DNA of 64,000 nt from Nitrosomonas sp. Its GTDB lineage: Bacteria; Pseudomonadota; Gammaproteobacteria; Burkholderiales; Nitrosomonadaceae. The notes below the pieces were generated by a model. The model did not search any database, was not told the DNA's origin, and was given only the letters and a program-made list of their open reading frames with translations. The stretch's first letter is position 1. Each line of letters starts with the position of its first letter. Position numbers and translations under genes: made by a program. Below, piece by piece: positions 34,806 to 42,412 of the stretch. The stretch is taken from assembly GCF_024282095.1 (NCBI RefSeq), contig NZ_JAMWZS010000006.1, forward strand, positions 25,685-89,684. Direction: 5' to 3'.

Positions 34806-35120
34806 ATGAAACACGTTATTCAATTATTCTTTACATCTTTGTTGGCTTTGACATTGCTGACAGCGATGGGGTGTGGATCAACTCAAAAGCAGGAAGGAAC
34901 CGGCGAGTATCTTGACGATACCGTTATTACCACGAAGGTAAAAGCAGCCATATTGAATGAGCCGACGTTGAAGTCTGCTGAAATCAATGTTGAAACCTTC
35001 AAGGGCGTCGTGCAATTAAGTGGTTTTGTCAGTTCCTCTGCCGGTATTAGCAAGGCAATCGAGGTAACACAGGGTGTTGCTGGCGTAAAGTCGGTCAAAA
35101 ACAGCATGCAACTCAAATAA
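34806..35120 (+). CDS. BON-domain lipoprotein, short form
   Basis: The 104-residue protein starts at the ATG at 34806 with AGGAGA upstream; the longer frame has no ribosome site. A lipobox (AMGC) is followed directly by one BON domain (YLDDTVITTKVKAAILNEPT, VETFKGVVQLSGFVSSSAGI). It is like the BON lipoprotein at 33901 without its linker. It is probably attached to a membrane in the periplasm and induced under stress. About 90 bp downstream comes the catalase-like gene on the same strand, perhaps in one transcript. Confidence 0.92.
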   Translation: MKHVIQLFFTSLLALTLLTAMGCGSTQKQEGTGEYLDDTVITTKVKAAILNEPTLKSAEINVETFKGVVQLSGFVSSSAGISKAIEVTQGVAGVKSVKNSMQLK

Positions 35121-35209
35121 AGCAGAAAACCACACCATAGCAAGCCATTCCGGGTGAAGAAAATTCATTGATAGGATGGTTGCTATGGATATTCCGGAGG
35201 TACAGTGAA

Positions 35210-36256
35210 ATGGTAAATAAAGGATTTCTTCTGAGTCTGGTTCTGGTAGCTTTGTTTCCGACTTATACCTTTAGTAACGAGTTAGTCCCTGCGAATGAGG
35301 CTGTGGCGATTCAACAGATCGCGCAGCTCGTTGAAGAAAATATTCGCACCGAAGCCAAAAATGGTTCCGCTCACCGGGATGCTCACTTCAAGGCTCACGG
35401 TTGTGTGAAAGCGCAGTTTCGCGTTCTCCAGCTACCCAATGAAGTCAGCATCGGAATCTTTGCAGAAGCACGTGAATATCCTGCCTGGATTCGTTACTCC
35501 AATGGATCCGGGAAAGTGCAGAATGACTCGGTCGGCGATGGCCGTGGCATGGCCATTAAGCTCATGGGTGTTGAACGTAGCCAGTCCGGTACACAAGATT
35601 TTGTGATGGTCAATCATCCGGTATTTTTCGTGAAAAATGCGGCGGATTATGTTGAATTCCAGAAGGCGCTTGTGGAAGACAGTCCTATCAAATTCTTTTT
35701 GCCGGGCGCCAATCCGCTGAATTTCCGTTTGCATGAGCTTGCAATTGCCACCGCGATTCGGAGCAGGAAAGTTGACAGTCCGTTGGATGCTCAATATTGG
35801 AGCGCGACGCCTTATCGCTTCGGCGATACCGCCATGAAGTTCTCCGCTCGCGCTTGCGATAAACCAGTTAAGTCTCCATCTGCTGAGACTACTTCTCCCA
35901 ATTTTCTGCGTGAAAATATGCAGAAGCATCTCGACCATGGTGATGCGTGCTTTGATTTCATGGTTCAGCTGCGCAAACATGCTGTAGAAATGCCCATCGA
36001 AGATCCCACCGTTGAATGGAACGAGAAAGATTCGCCTTTTATTCCCGTAGCGAAAATCACCATTTCATCACAACAATTCAATACACCCGAGCAACTGAAG
36101 TTCTGTGAAGATCTCTCTTTCACGCCCTGGCACGCTGTACCTGATCATCAGCCACTGGGAGGGATCAATCGTGTGCGTAAGGCGGTTTACGAAACATCTT
36201 CTCGTATTCGCCATGAACTCAATGGCGCTGAACGCCGTGAACCGACTGGCTTTTGA
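35210..36256 (+). CDS. Catalase-family heme protein (SrpA-like), secreted
   Basis: The protein has 348 residues from the ATG at 35210, which is preceded by GGAGG. A signal peptide precedes a catalase-superfamily domain. RDAHFKAHGCVKAQF holds the distal histidine region, RYSNGSGKVQND and RGMAIKL follow, DFVMVNHPVFF is the typical middle motif, and the C-terminal NRVRKAVYETSSRIRHELN holds the proximal Tyr/Arg region. At about 350 residues it is the short, single-domain type (SrpA/KatA-like), often with peroxidase rather than strong catalase activity. Periplasmic location fits protection from hydrogen peroxide. No partner such as a cytochrome gene is adjacent. Confidence 0.85.
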   Translation: MVNKGFLLSLVLVALFPTYTFSNELVPANEAVAIQQIAQLVEENIRTEAKNGSAHRDAHFKAHGCVKAQFRVLQLPNEVSIGIFAEAREYPAWIRYSNGSGKVQNDSVGDGRGMAIKLMGVERSQSGTQDFVMVNHPVFFVKNAADYVEFQKALVEDSPIKFFLPGANPLNFRLHELAIATAIRSRKVDSPLDAQYWSATPYRFGDTAMKFSARACDKPVKSPSAETTSPNFLRENMQKHLDHGDACFDFMVQLRKHAVEMPIEDPTVEWNEKDSPFIPVAKITISSQQFNTPEQLKFCEDLSFTPWHAVPDHQPLGGINRVRKAVYETSSRIRHELNGAERREPTGF

Positions 36257-36278
36257 CCGTTAACGCGATACAGGCCTG

Positions 36279-37026
36279 CTAATGGGTAGATTGGATGGGT
36301 ATTTGTGTCTTGGCGAGGTACATGGCAACATCAGCCTGTTTGATCAATTCGCTGCAATTTTTTCCATCCGCAGGATAAATGCTCGTGCCAATACTTGCGG
36401 ATATTACAATGGCAGTGCCGTCCACCACATAAGGCCTAGACAACTGGGTGCGAAGCTTTTCTGTGACTACGGCTGTACCTTCCGGACTATCAATTTCCGG
36501 TAGCATGATCACAAACTCATCACCGCCATATCGACAGGCTGTATCGCCATAGCGGATACAGGTGATTAAACGCTCTGCAAACTGCAGCAGAAGTTTATCT
36601 CCTGCCGCATGCCCAAGTTCTGTCATTGATACCTTTAAACTTGTCCACATCGATAAACAGCAGCGCAATTTGCTTACGCTGTCGATCGGATTGAGCCATC
36701 GCCTGCTTAAACCGATCTAGCAATAATCTGCGATTAGGCAGTCCGGTAAGCTCATCGTAATGTCCAAGATAATGTGCCTGCGCCAACTTTCTTGCAAATC
36801 GTATCAATCGCTGCCTCTGGCAACTATTGGTTTTATTCAGTATTTCAATTTGCTGTTGGCATGTTGTGAGTTCTTGCTTGAGTTCCGACAGCTCCTTGAG
36901 GGAGTGCTGCAATTGCGCATAGTTTGAGTTTGCAGTGCGACCTTGCTCAGCGGAGGGCAATAGTCGAGTGTCGATGCACTTTGTCATTATGATGCCGAGG
37001 ATGCTGCATGCTTTGATTTTCTTCAT
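36279..37026 (-). pseudogene. Frameshifted GGDEF diguanylate cyclase
   Basis: Two overlapping frames on the minus strand together make one GGDEF protein. The upstream part (37026 down to about 36625) runs through a helical region into HYDELTGLPNRRLLLDRF and VDKFKGIND, where the domain would continue with the usual LGH segment. That continuation, ELGHAAGDKLLLQFAERL, is in a frame shifted by one base, and the GGDEF motif (YGGDEFVIML) lies in this second frame. One extra base near 36620 explains the break. I see no typical programmed slippery heptamer. A sequencing error remains possible. Confidence 0.78.
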
Positions 37027-37048
37027 TATTGTATTACCTAAAGCGCTA

Positions 37049-37189
37049 GCAGGCCTTTGAAAAACGTTTTTGAGGTAGCCGATACCAGGTAAAAGCTGGT
37101 AAAAAGCGCAGTTTATGCGTAATAAATGAGCATTTTGATACTGTTTTTAACACCGTAGTGGCAATGCAGATAGTTTTTCAGCGGCTTGC
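37049..37189 (-). repeat. MITE-like element, copy B (inverted)
   Basis: A full copy in the reverse orientation, flanked by TA on both sides (CTAG at each junction). The ends read GCAGGCCTTTGAAAAAC and the reverse complement of the opposite arm. It lies between the pseudo-GGDEF gene and rlpA. Confidence 0.82.
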
Positions 37190-37267
37190 TAGCTTGATCT
37201 ATCGGGTCAGCGCTCAGTTATTACGGATTGCATCACTCAATATCCGCCCACATTTTGTTTTATGGGA

Positions 37268-37801
37268 TTAATCGGTGGAATCTTTTTTATTTGTGAGCTT
37301 TCTCTCAATCTTAACCTGCGCAGTACCATCCTTAGCCATATCAAGCTTTTTAGCAGCTGCACGGGAAACATCAATGACACGATCCTTGGCATAGGGGCCG
37401 CGATCATTGATTCTGACCTTCACTGTTTCATTGTTGTCGAGATTGGTCACTTTCACCTCTGTGCCCATCGGCAGGCTCGGGTGAGCGGCCGTCATCTTTG
37501 TTTGATCAAAGATCTCGCCATTAGCGGTTTTTTTACCTTGAAATCCCGGCCCATACCAAGACGCCTCGCCGACCTCTGTACGTGTCGAATAGGTCGGAGT
37601 ACTCTTTTTTTCTTGTTGCGTTAGCTTGTGCTGCTCCGGGGTACAACCTGAAATAACGATCAGCGAACAGATCCAAGCTACGGATAAGATTCTTAAAAAC
37701 CATTCACGGCAGCCTTTCCAGGAAGTTGGTATTGGAAACCACGCATTTGCCGGACTTCCACTAAGATCAATAGGTCTGTATAAAATATGATGTTGTTTCA
37801 T
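37268..37801 (-). CDS. rlpA: RlpA-type lipoprotein (septal lytic transglycosylase family)
   Basis: From the ATG at 37801 (AGGAGGATTG upstream) the protein has 177 residues. It has a lipobox (VISGC), a short linker and one double-psi beta-barrel of the RlpA type: GEASWYGPGFQGKKTANGE, then MTAAHPSLPMGTEVKVTNL and RINDRGPYAKDRVIDVSRAA. RlpA cleaves naked glycan strands at the septum. The SPOR domain of canonical RlpA is missing, so this is the short form and septal targeting is doubtful. A perfect operator site (7) lies 130 bp upstream. It may be expressed under envelope stress. Confidence 0.9.
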   Translation of the reverse strand: MKQHHILYRPIDLSGSPANAWFPIPTSWKGCREWFLRILSVAWICSLIVISGCTPEQHKLTQQEKKSTPTYSTRTEVGEASWYGPGFQGKKTANGEIFDQTKMTAAHPSLPMGTEVKVTNLDNNETVKVRINDRGPYAKDRVIDVSRAAAKKLDMAKDGTAQVKIERKLTNKKDSTD

Positions 37802-37930
37802 CAATCCTCCTACGGTGTTGAGCATAGGTGCTATCAAAGAAATGCAATAGACAGAACAATCGGATGTCTATCCGGTGCTTCCTATCAGCACCGATTTTAT
37901 GTCATTTTTCTCCTAATTCTGATGCAGATC

Positions 37931-37946
37931 TGTACGTTACCGTACA
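37931..37946. promoter_or_regulatory. 16-bp palindromic operator, site 7
   Basis: TGTACGTTACCGTACA matches every fixed position and is nearly self-complementary. It is 130 bp upstream of rlpA. Confidence 0.65.
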
Positions 37947-38098
37947 TAGGATTGCAAGCTGGCGGATATCAACAGCAGGCTTGATGAGTGATAGATTGTT
38001 TTGTAGGAGGGTATGTGCTTGAGCAGTGGCAATAAGGAAATGAATGATGAATTCACTGAATTGATGCTCTGTATCCGGCTTGTTGTTGGCTTCTATTC

Positions 38099-38806
38099 CT
38101 AGCCTAAAATCTTTTCGTAAATCTCTTTCTCTGTTTGGTAGCATCCGCAAGAGGCAGCTTCCAGCCCGACGCGATCGAGAATCTTGATATCCCCGCGTCT
38201 GTAGCTGATTAACTCTTTTTTTTGTAACGAATTTGCTGCTTTGGTGATGCCGACGCGCCGTACACCCAGCATATAGGCCAGAAGTACATGAGTGACATGG
38301 AATTGATCTGACTGCGCCCGGTCATGTGTCATCAGTAGCCAACGGGCAAGGCGGGCTTCCACAACATGGAAACGATTGCATCCAGCCGTTTGCGCAATCT
38401 GACTCATCACGACATAAAAATAGCGTTTTAGCTCCAATTGCAGAGCAGTACTTTTTTCGAGTTCGCGGAGAAATACCGATTTCGATAAGCGTAATGCCCG
38501 ACCTGCTCCCTGAACCAATGCGCTAAATGGCGCAACATCAACTGCCAGTATCAGGGGAAGGCCGAACATGCCTTCATTACCGATCAACCCCACTTCCAGA
38601 TTGTGACCGCTATCAACAGGTGCTACCAAGGAAATAAAACCCGTGGTCGGAAAATAAACATGTGAAATCAAATCACCCGCACGATACAGCGCCTCTGCAA
38701 AGATCAGTTCAGTCTCTTCACAACTTGCAAGTAAATGCTCATAATCATCGTGAGGCAAAGCGGTCAACAGATGATTAGTACCGGTAACTACTGGAGCAAA
38801 TAACAT
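38099..38806 (-). CDS. Crp/Fnr-family regulator 1
   Basis: From the ATG at 38806 the protein has 235 residues; the longer frame needs a TTG. An N-terminal cyclic-nucleotide-binding-like barrel (VYFPTTGFISLVAPVDSGHN, GLIGNEGMFGLPLIL) is followed by a C-terminal winged helix (LAYMLGVRRVGITKAANSL and LISYRRGDIKILDRVGLEA). The recognition helix has RRVGITK where Crp has SRETVGR, so it should not read the Crp box. The effector is unknown. It lies about 105 bp downstream of operator site 8 and 300 bp upstream of the second paralogue. I infer it may control the 16-bp sites. Confidence 0.87.
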   Translation of the reverse strand: MLFAPVVTGTNHLLTALPHDDYEHLLASCEETELIFAEALYRAGDLISHVYFPTTGFISLVAPVDSGHNLEVGLIGNEGMFGLPLILAVDVAPFSALVQGAGRALRLSKSVFLRELEKSTALQLELKRYFYVVMSQIAQTAGCNRFHVVEARLARWLLMTHDRAQSDQFHVTHVLLAYMLGVRRVGITKAANSLQKKELISYRRGDIKILDRVGLEAASCGCYQTEKEIYEKILG

Positions 38807-38923
38807 AAGTGTGCTCGCTAAGAATAAAAACAATCAATGAGACTCTGGTATCAATGCCGCTGAGAATGGGTTGGCTGACTCCCCATTCAGATGGTCAAAT
38901 TACTGTAGAAGATTGCTGCTGTC

Positions 38924-38939
38924 TGTACGGTAGTGCACG
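38924..38939. promoter_or_regulatory. 16-bp palindromic operator, site 8
   Basis: TGTACGGTAGTGCACG departs from the consensus at two positions. It is about 118 bp upstream of Crp/Fnr regulator 1, which makes autoregulation possible. Confidence 0.55.
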
Positions 38940-39110
38940 TATCTCGATTTAACTTCAGCTGTATGGTGCGAGGAAAAACGCTGGTAAGCTTGGTCGAAGA
39001 TATAGCGCTCTGAAACGTGAGGTTTACTAGCACCATGATCGATATTTTTTCTTAAGCTCACCAGAATCAGGATATATTTATTGTTATCAGTTGGTTATGC
39101 TGATATGGAA

Positions 39111-39818
39111 TCAAATATGAAGTATGCGATCGAATTCCTTGCGGACTACCTGGTAGCACTCACAGACCCGTGCCTCCAGTCCCTTTCGATCTAATACCGT
39201 GATATGCCCCCGGCTATATTGAATCAATCCTGCCTGCTGCAATTTTCCGGCAGCTTCCGTAACCCCTTCACGGCGTACGCCCAGCATATTGGCAATCAAT
39301 TCCTGGGTCATGGCCAGTTCGTTTGAACTAAGCCGATCAAGGCTTAGCAATAACCAGCGGCAGAGCTGCTGATCTACCGAATGATGTCGGTTACAAACTG
39401 CTGTTTGTGCCATTTGGGTGATGAGTGCTTGTGTATACCGTAGCATTTTGACAAGTAGCACACCGTGGCGGCTAAACTCCTGCATAAATATATGCTGCCG
39501 TATCCGGTAGGAGTAACCTGCGCTTTGTACCACAGCCCGATTTGGCATGGTTTGGCCACCCATGAAGAGGGCAATGCCGATCGCACCTTCGTTGCCGACC
39601 ACGGCAATTTCCGCTGACGCTCCATTTTCCAAAACATACAGCAGCGATACGATGCAATTCGTGGGGAAATGGACGTAATGCAATTTTTCGCCTGATTCGT
39701 ACAGAATACTACCAAGCGGCATTTCGATCATTTCCAGATAAGGAGAAATACGTTCGTATTCTTCAGGCGGTAACGCATCGAGGAGGTGGTTCTGTTTAGG
39801 GTAATGCGCATCAGGCAT
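39111..39818 (-). CDS. Crp/Fnr-family regulator 2
   Basis: The 235-residue paralogue starts at the ATG at 39818 (GGAG eight bases upstream); three codons upstream a GTG is possible. It shares the barrel (VHFPTNCIVSLLYVLENGAS, VVGNEGAIGIALFMGG) and the winged helix (LIANMLGVRREGVTEAAGKL, LIQYSRGHITVLDRKGLEA) with regulator 1. The recognition helix RREGVTE also differs from Crp. No cysteine cluster for an Fe-S centre is present, and the cNMP pocket has no obvious phosphate-binding arginine. It is separated from operator site 9 by MITE copy C. Both regulators may share targets. Confidence 0.87.
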   Translation of the reverse strand: MPDAHYPKQNHLLDALPPEEYERISPYLEMIEMPLGSILYESGEKLHYVHFPTNCIVSLLYVLENGASAEIAVVGNEGAIGIALFMGGQTMPNRAVVQSAGYSYRIRQHIFMQEFSRHGVLLVKMLRYTQALITQMAQTAVCNRHHSVDQQLCRWLLLSLDRLSSNELAMTQELIANMLGVRREGVTEAAGKLQQAGLIQYSRGHITVLDRKGLEARVCECYQVVRKEFDRILHI

Positions 39819-39940
39819 AGTTAGCACTCCAATCTACTATGATAAAAAATGAGTAACACCATGTTTCTACAGTCTCTACCTAACAGTCATGCAACTATCA
39901 GATGAATTGTTATGTGCTTTATAGCATATTTCTATTTCTA

Positions 39941-40081
39941 GCAGGCCGTTGAAAAACTATCTGCATTACCGCTGCGGTGTTAGAAACAGGCTCAGAATGC
40001 TCATTTATCGTGCATAAACTGCGCTTTCTCGCCTGTTTTTGCCTTGCATCGGCTACTTCGAATACGTTTTTCAACGCCTGT
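39941..40081 (+). repeat. MITE-like element, copy C
   Basis: A 141-bp copy flanked by TA on both sides, from GCAGGCCGTTGAAAAAC to the end CAACGCCTGT. It separates Crp/Fnr regulator 2 from operator site 9. Confidence 0.85.
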
Positions 40082-40102
40082 TAGTGGATGCTGTGTACGT
40101 TG

Positions 40103-40118
40103 TGTTCGATATCGCACA
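40103..40118. promoter_or_regulatory. 16-bp palindromic operator, site 9
   Basis: TGTTCGATATCGCACA matches all fixed positions. It is 25 bp from the left end of the IS5-type element. Before the IS landed it would have been about 80-95 bp upstream of the DUF3309 gene. Confidence 0.65.
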
Positions 40119-40142
40119 GATAATGTGAGACTTTTTCCCTAG

Positions 40143-40996
40143 GGTCTGTTGACAATTGAAGATAAGTATTTAATAGAAAGAGGCAAACTCGTAATATTGA
40201 GGTTCCTATACCACCAATAAAACGAGTTTGCGATGCCCCGCTTGATGCTCAGTGATGAGTTTTGGTCGAAGCTGGAGAAGATTCTGCTTCAAGAAGCCAT
40301 TTATAACAAGCGCAATTTGCGTATGACGGTAGAAGGAATGCTGTATCGAATGCGAGTAGGTTGTCCGTGGCGAGATTTGCCGAAGGCATTTGGAAGTTGG
40401 AATTCGATTTACAAAAGATTCAATGCGTGGTCATCGAGTAGCAAGTGGGGTAGGATTTTCAAGGCACTGATCATTGACGCGGATTGTGAGTGGGAATTTA
40501 TTGATGGTAGCTACGTGAAAGCGCATCAGCATAGTGCGGGAGCAGCTAATAAGAAACCTCAAGCCATTGGTAAAAGCCGTGCCGGGAATACCACGAAGAT
40601 TCACTTGGTGGTTGATAGTTATGGCTTACCGATTGAGTTTGAGATTACCGGTGGAGGAGTCAATGACTGCTCTGCAGCACCCGGTTTGATTGCCAAGTTA
40701 CCTGATGCGGAGGTGATTGTTGCAGACAAGGGCTATGATAGCGAGTGCATACGAGAGCAAATAACGAAGCAGGGAGCCAGGGCTGTAATACCAAGAAAGC
40801 GCAACTCGGTGAAGGGTAATGCGGATATGGATTGGGGTTTGTATAGATATCGGCATTTGGTGGAAAATGCCTTTGCAAGACTAAAACAGTATCGCGCGGT
40901 GGCAACAAGATACGATAAGCTGAAGAGAAATTACGAAAGCATGGTCGCTATGGCATGTGGGTATCTATGGTTACCTATGTGAAATGTCAACAGACC
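40143..40996 (+). mobile_element. IS5-family insertion sequence with CTAG target duplication
   Basis: The 854-bp element begins GGTCTGTTGACA and ends with its inverted repeat TGTCAACAGACC. A CTAG direct repeat flanks it (40139-40142 and 40997-41000), which is the target preference of the IS5 family, IS427-type group. It contains one intact transposase gene, and the ends match well, so it looks recent. It has inserted between operator site 9 and the DUF3309 gene. Confidence 0.93.
40233..40982 (+). CDS. IS5-family transposase
   Basis: This 249-residue DDE transposase is complete. The first catalytic Asp is in EFIDGSYVKAHQH, the second in VIVADKGYDSE and the Glu in YRHLVENAFARLKQYR, the spacing and signature of IS5/IS1031-type enzymes. 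The N-terminal part has the usual WRDLPKAFGSWNSIYKRF helix region. No frameshift is needed, so it is a single-ORF member. It should catalyse cut-and-paste transposition at YTAR-type targets. It is likely functional. Confidence 0.96.
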   Translation: MPRLMLSDEFWSKLEKILLQEAIYNKRNLRMTVEGMLYRMRVGCPWRDLPKAFGSWNSIYKRFNAWSSSSKWGRIFKALIIDADCEWEFIDGSYVKAHQHSAGAANKKPQAIGKSRAGNTTKIHLVVDSYGLPIEFEITGGGVNDCSAAPGLIAKLPDAEVIVADKGYDSECIREQITKQGARAVIPRKRNSVKGNADMDWGLYRYRHLVENAFARLKQYRAVATRYDKLKRNYESMVAMACGYLWLPM

Positions 40997-41056
40997 CTAG
41001 GCTATGATTGTTCTAAATTCTTTCAATTTTACATTTTTTATCATAGGAGTACTGCC

Positions 41057-41215
41057 ATGTCACTGAGCGCAATTTTACTCTTGATCATTATTCTGATGCT
41101 CATTGGGGTCATACCGGTTTGGCCACATAGTCGTGGGTGGGGTTATGGACCAAGCGGTGGGCTTGGGTTGATTTTGACCATTTTATTGATTCTGATCTTA
41201 TTAGGCAAAATCTAG
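41057..41215 (+). CDS. DUF3309 small membrane protein
   Basis: This 52-residue protein has two hydrophobic segments around a Gly/Trp-rich loop (IPVWPHSRGWGYGPSGGLG), the DUF3309 pattern. It starts at the ATG at 41057 with AGGAG nine bases upstream. DUF3309 proteins are short inner-membrane proteins, commonly neighbours of CsbD and other stress genes, with unknown function. The IS5-family element ends 57 bp upstream of its start and has removed its probable operator site 9, so expression now may depend on the IS. Confidence 0.9.
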   Translation: MSLSAILLLIIILMLIGVIPVWPHSRGWGYGPSGGLGLILTILLILILLGKI

Positions 41216-41353
41216 GTGTGAAACCTTGAATAAGGGAATATTCTAAGTTTCTGATTCCCGGAACGATGGTTTGAGACGATATTTTGACCACGGGATTTTC
41301 CAGGAACTGTGATTTTTTCTCCAAAAAATCGATACTCGCTCTATAAAATAAAT

Positions 41354-41388
41354 AAAAAAAACAGTGGGGTTCTACCCACTGTTTTTTT
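41354..41388. terminator. Bidirectional rho-independent terminator
   Basis: ACAGTGGG, a GTTCTA loop and CCCACTGT are flanked by seven to eight A residues on the left and T residues on the right. It ends the DUF3309 gene on the plus strand and the smbP-like gene on the minus strand. Confidence 0.95.
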
Positions 41389-41420
41389 GTGATACTAAAG
41401 CGTAATTAGATTACTACTGA

Positions 41421-41762
41421 TTACGCAGCTTGCTTCAGATGCGTCACAGCTTCTTCCGCAGCTTTCTTGGCTAAATCAGCAGCTCCGAGTTTGCCCTGCT
41501 TGATTGCTTCATCCAAGCTTTTAATGCCAGCATCCAGATGTGAGCCGGCGGTTTTTGCTAAGGTCTTTTCAGTTTGTGCAGACTTTGCATGGGTTTTTGC
41601 CTCTTCAGCATGCTCAGCGATAGTTTTTCCATCAGCAGATTTAACGGCAGCTTCCGCATGCTGAATCGCTTGATTCAAATGACTTTCTGCTGCAAAAGCA
41701 CTGAACGAACAGAGAACCATAATTAAGACACTGGTATATAACGTGATAGTTTTTATGTTCAT
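41421..41762 (-). CDS. smbP: SmbP-like small periplasmic metal-binding protein
   Basis: The protein has 113 residues with a Sec signal peptide (cleaved near SAFAAES). The mature part is helical with repeats such as HLNQAIQHAEAAVKSADGK, EHAEEAKTHAKSAQTEK and GSHLDAGIKSLDEAIKQGKL. The layout matches SmbP of Nitrosomonas europaea, a heptad-repeat protein that binds copper and other metals through histidines. Here only six histidines remain in the mature part, fewer than in described SmbP, so metal binding may be weaker. It is on the same strand as CsbD and downstream of operator site 10. Confidence 0.82.
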   Translation of the reverse strand: MNIKTITLYTSVLIMVLCSFSAFAAESHLNQAIQHAEAAVKSADGKTIAEHAEEAKTHAKSAQTEKTLAKTAGSHLDAGIKSLDEAIKQGKLGAADLAKKAAEEAVTHLKQAA

Positions 41763-41876
41763 TTTTTAACTCCGGTAAAATTGATACTTAAAAGTATTGC
41801 AATGCTGCTGTGTAGCTCACCAGGATTATTCTGGCTTGGCTATCAAACCAGCAGCATTCATTTTGCTACCAGGTTT

Positions 41877-42050
41877 TTAAACCTCTTTAATATCTTCCTT
41901 GACGTCACCTATGCTCGCTTGAGCTTTGCCAATATTCTTTTGGACATTTCCTTTTATCTCCATTTCCTTGTCGTCCAGTATCTTGCCGGCGACTTCCTTA
42001 ACTTTACCTTTGGTTTCTTCGATACGACCTTTGATTTGATCTTTGTTCAT
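41877..42050 (-). CDS. CsbD-family stress protein
   Basis: This 57-residue protein starts at the ATG at 42050, with GGAGACAATT upstream. It is the CsbD pattern: MNKDQIKGRIEETKGKVKEV and an acidic, lysine-rich helical tail (NIGKAQASIGDVKEDIKEV). CsbD proteins are general stress proteins under sigma-B in Bacillus and are common in Proteobacteria. No enzymatic activity is known. Operator site 10 lies about 100 bp upstream, and the smbP-like gene follows downstream after about 115 bp. Confidence 0.93.
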   Translation of the reverse strand: MNKDQIKGRIEETKGKVKEVAGKILDDKEMEIKGNVQKNIGKAQASIGDVKEDIKEV

Positions 42051-42148
42051 AATTGTCTCCTGACATTTAATTTGAAGCGATGATCCGAACATGGAACCAT
42101 GTCTCACATCACTTACTTATCAGAATATATAGGCTATCAAGCCTAGTC

Positions 42149-42164
42149 TGTACGACAGCGAACT
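42149..42164. promoter_or_regulatory. 16-bp palindromic operator, site 10
   Basis: TGTACGACAGCGAACT departs from the consensus at two positions. It is 99 bp upstream of the CsbD gene. Confidence 0.55.
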
Positions 42165-42272
42165 TATGTCGGAACAGATACCTCATCGCAGTCGGGATGC
42201 TGAATCCAGCATTGATTGTCCGCTCTGAAAAATACTTTTGTGTACTACTTTCTTGGCAATAGAGTCATTTTA

Positions 42273-42288
42273 TGTGCGGTATCGTACA
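42273..42288. promoter_or_regulatory. 16-bp palindromic operator, site 11
   Basis: TGTGCGGTATCGTACA matches all fixed positions. It is 140 bp upstream of the ketopantoate-reductase-like gene, in the intergenic region shared with CsbD. Confidence 0.63.
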
Positions 42289-42412
42289 TACGACACTTAT
42301 TGAGGTTAATACAATCGGGTATGCGGATGGTGGTGTATTGATACCGTTCATGTGGACCCATTCTATGAATCCATAGATGCTGTTTAACTCGATCAATTTT
42401 CAGGATTCATAG

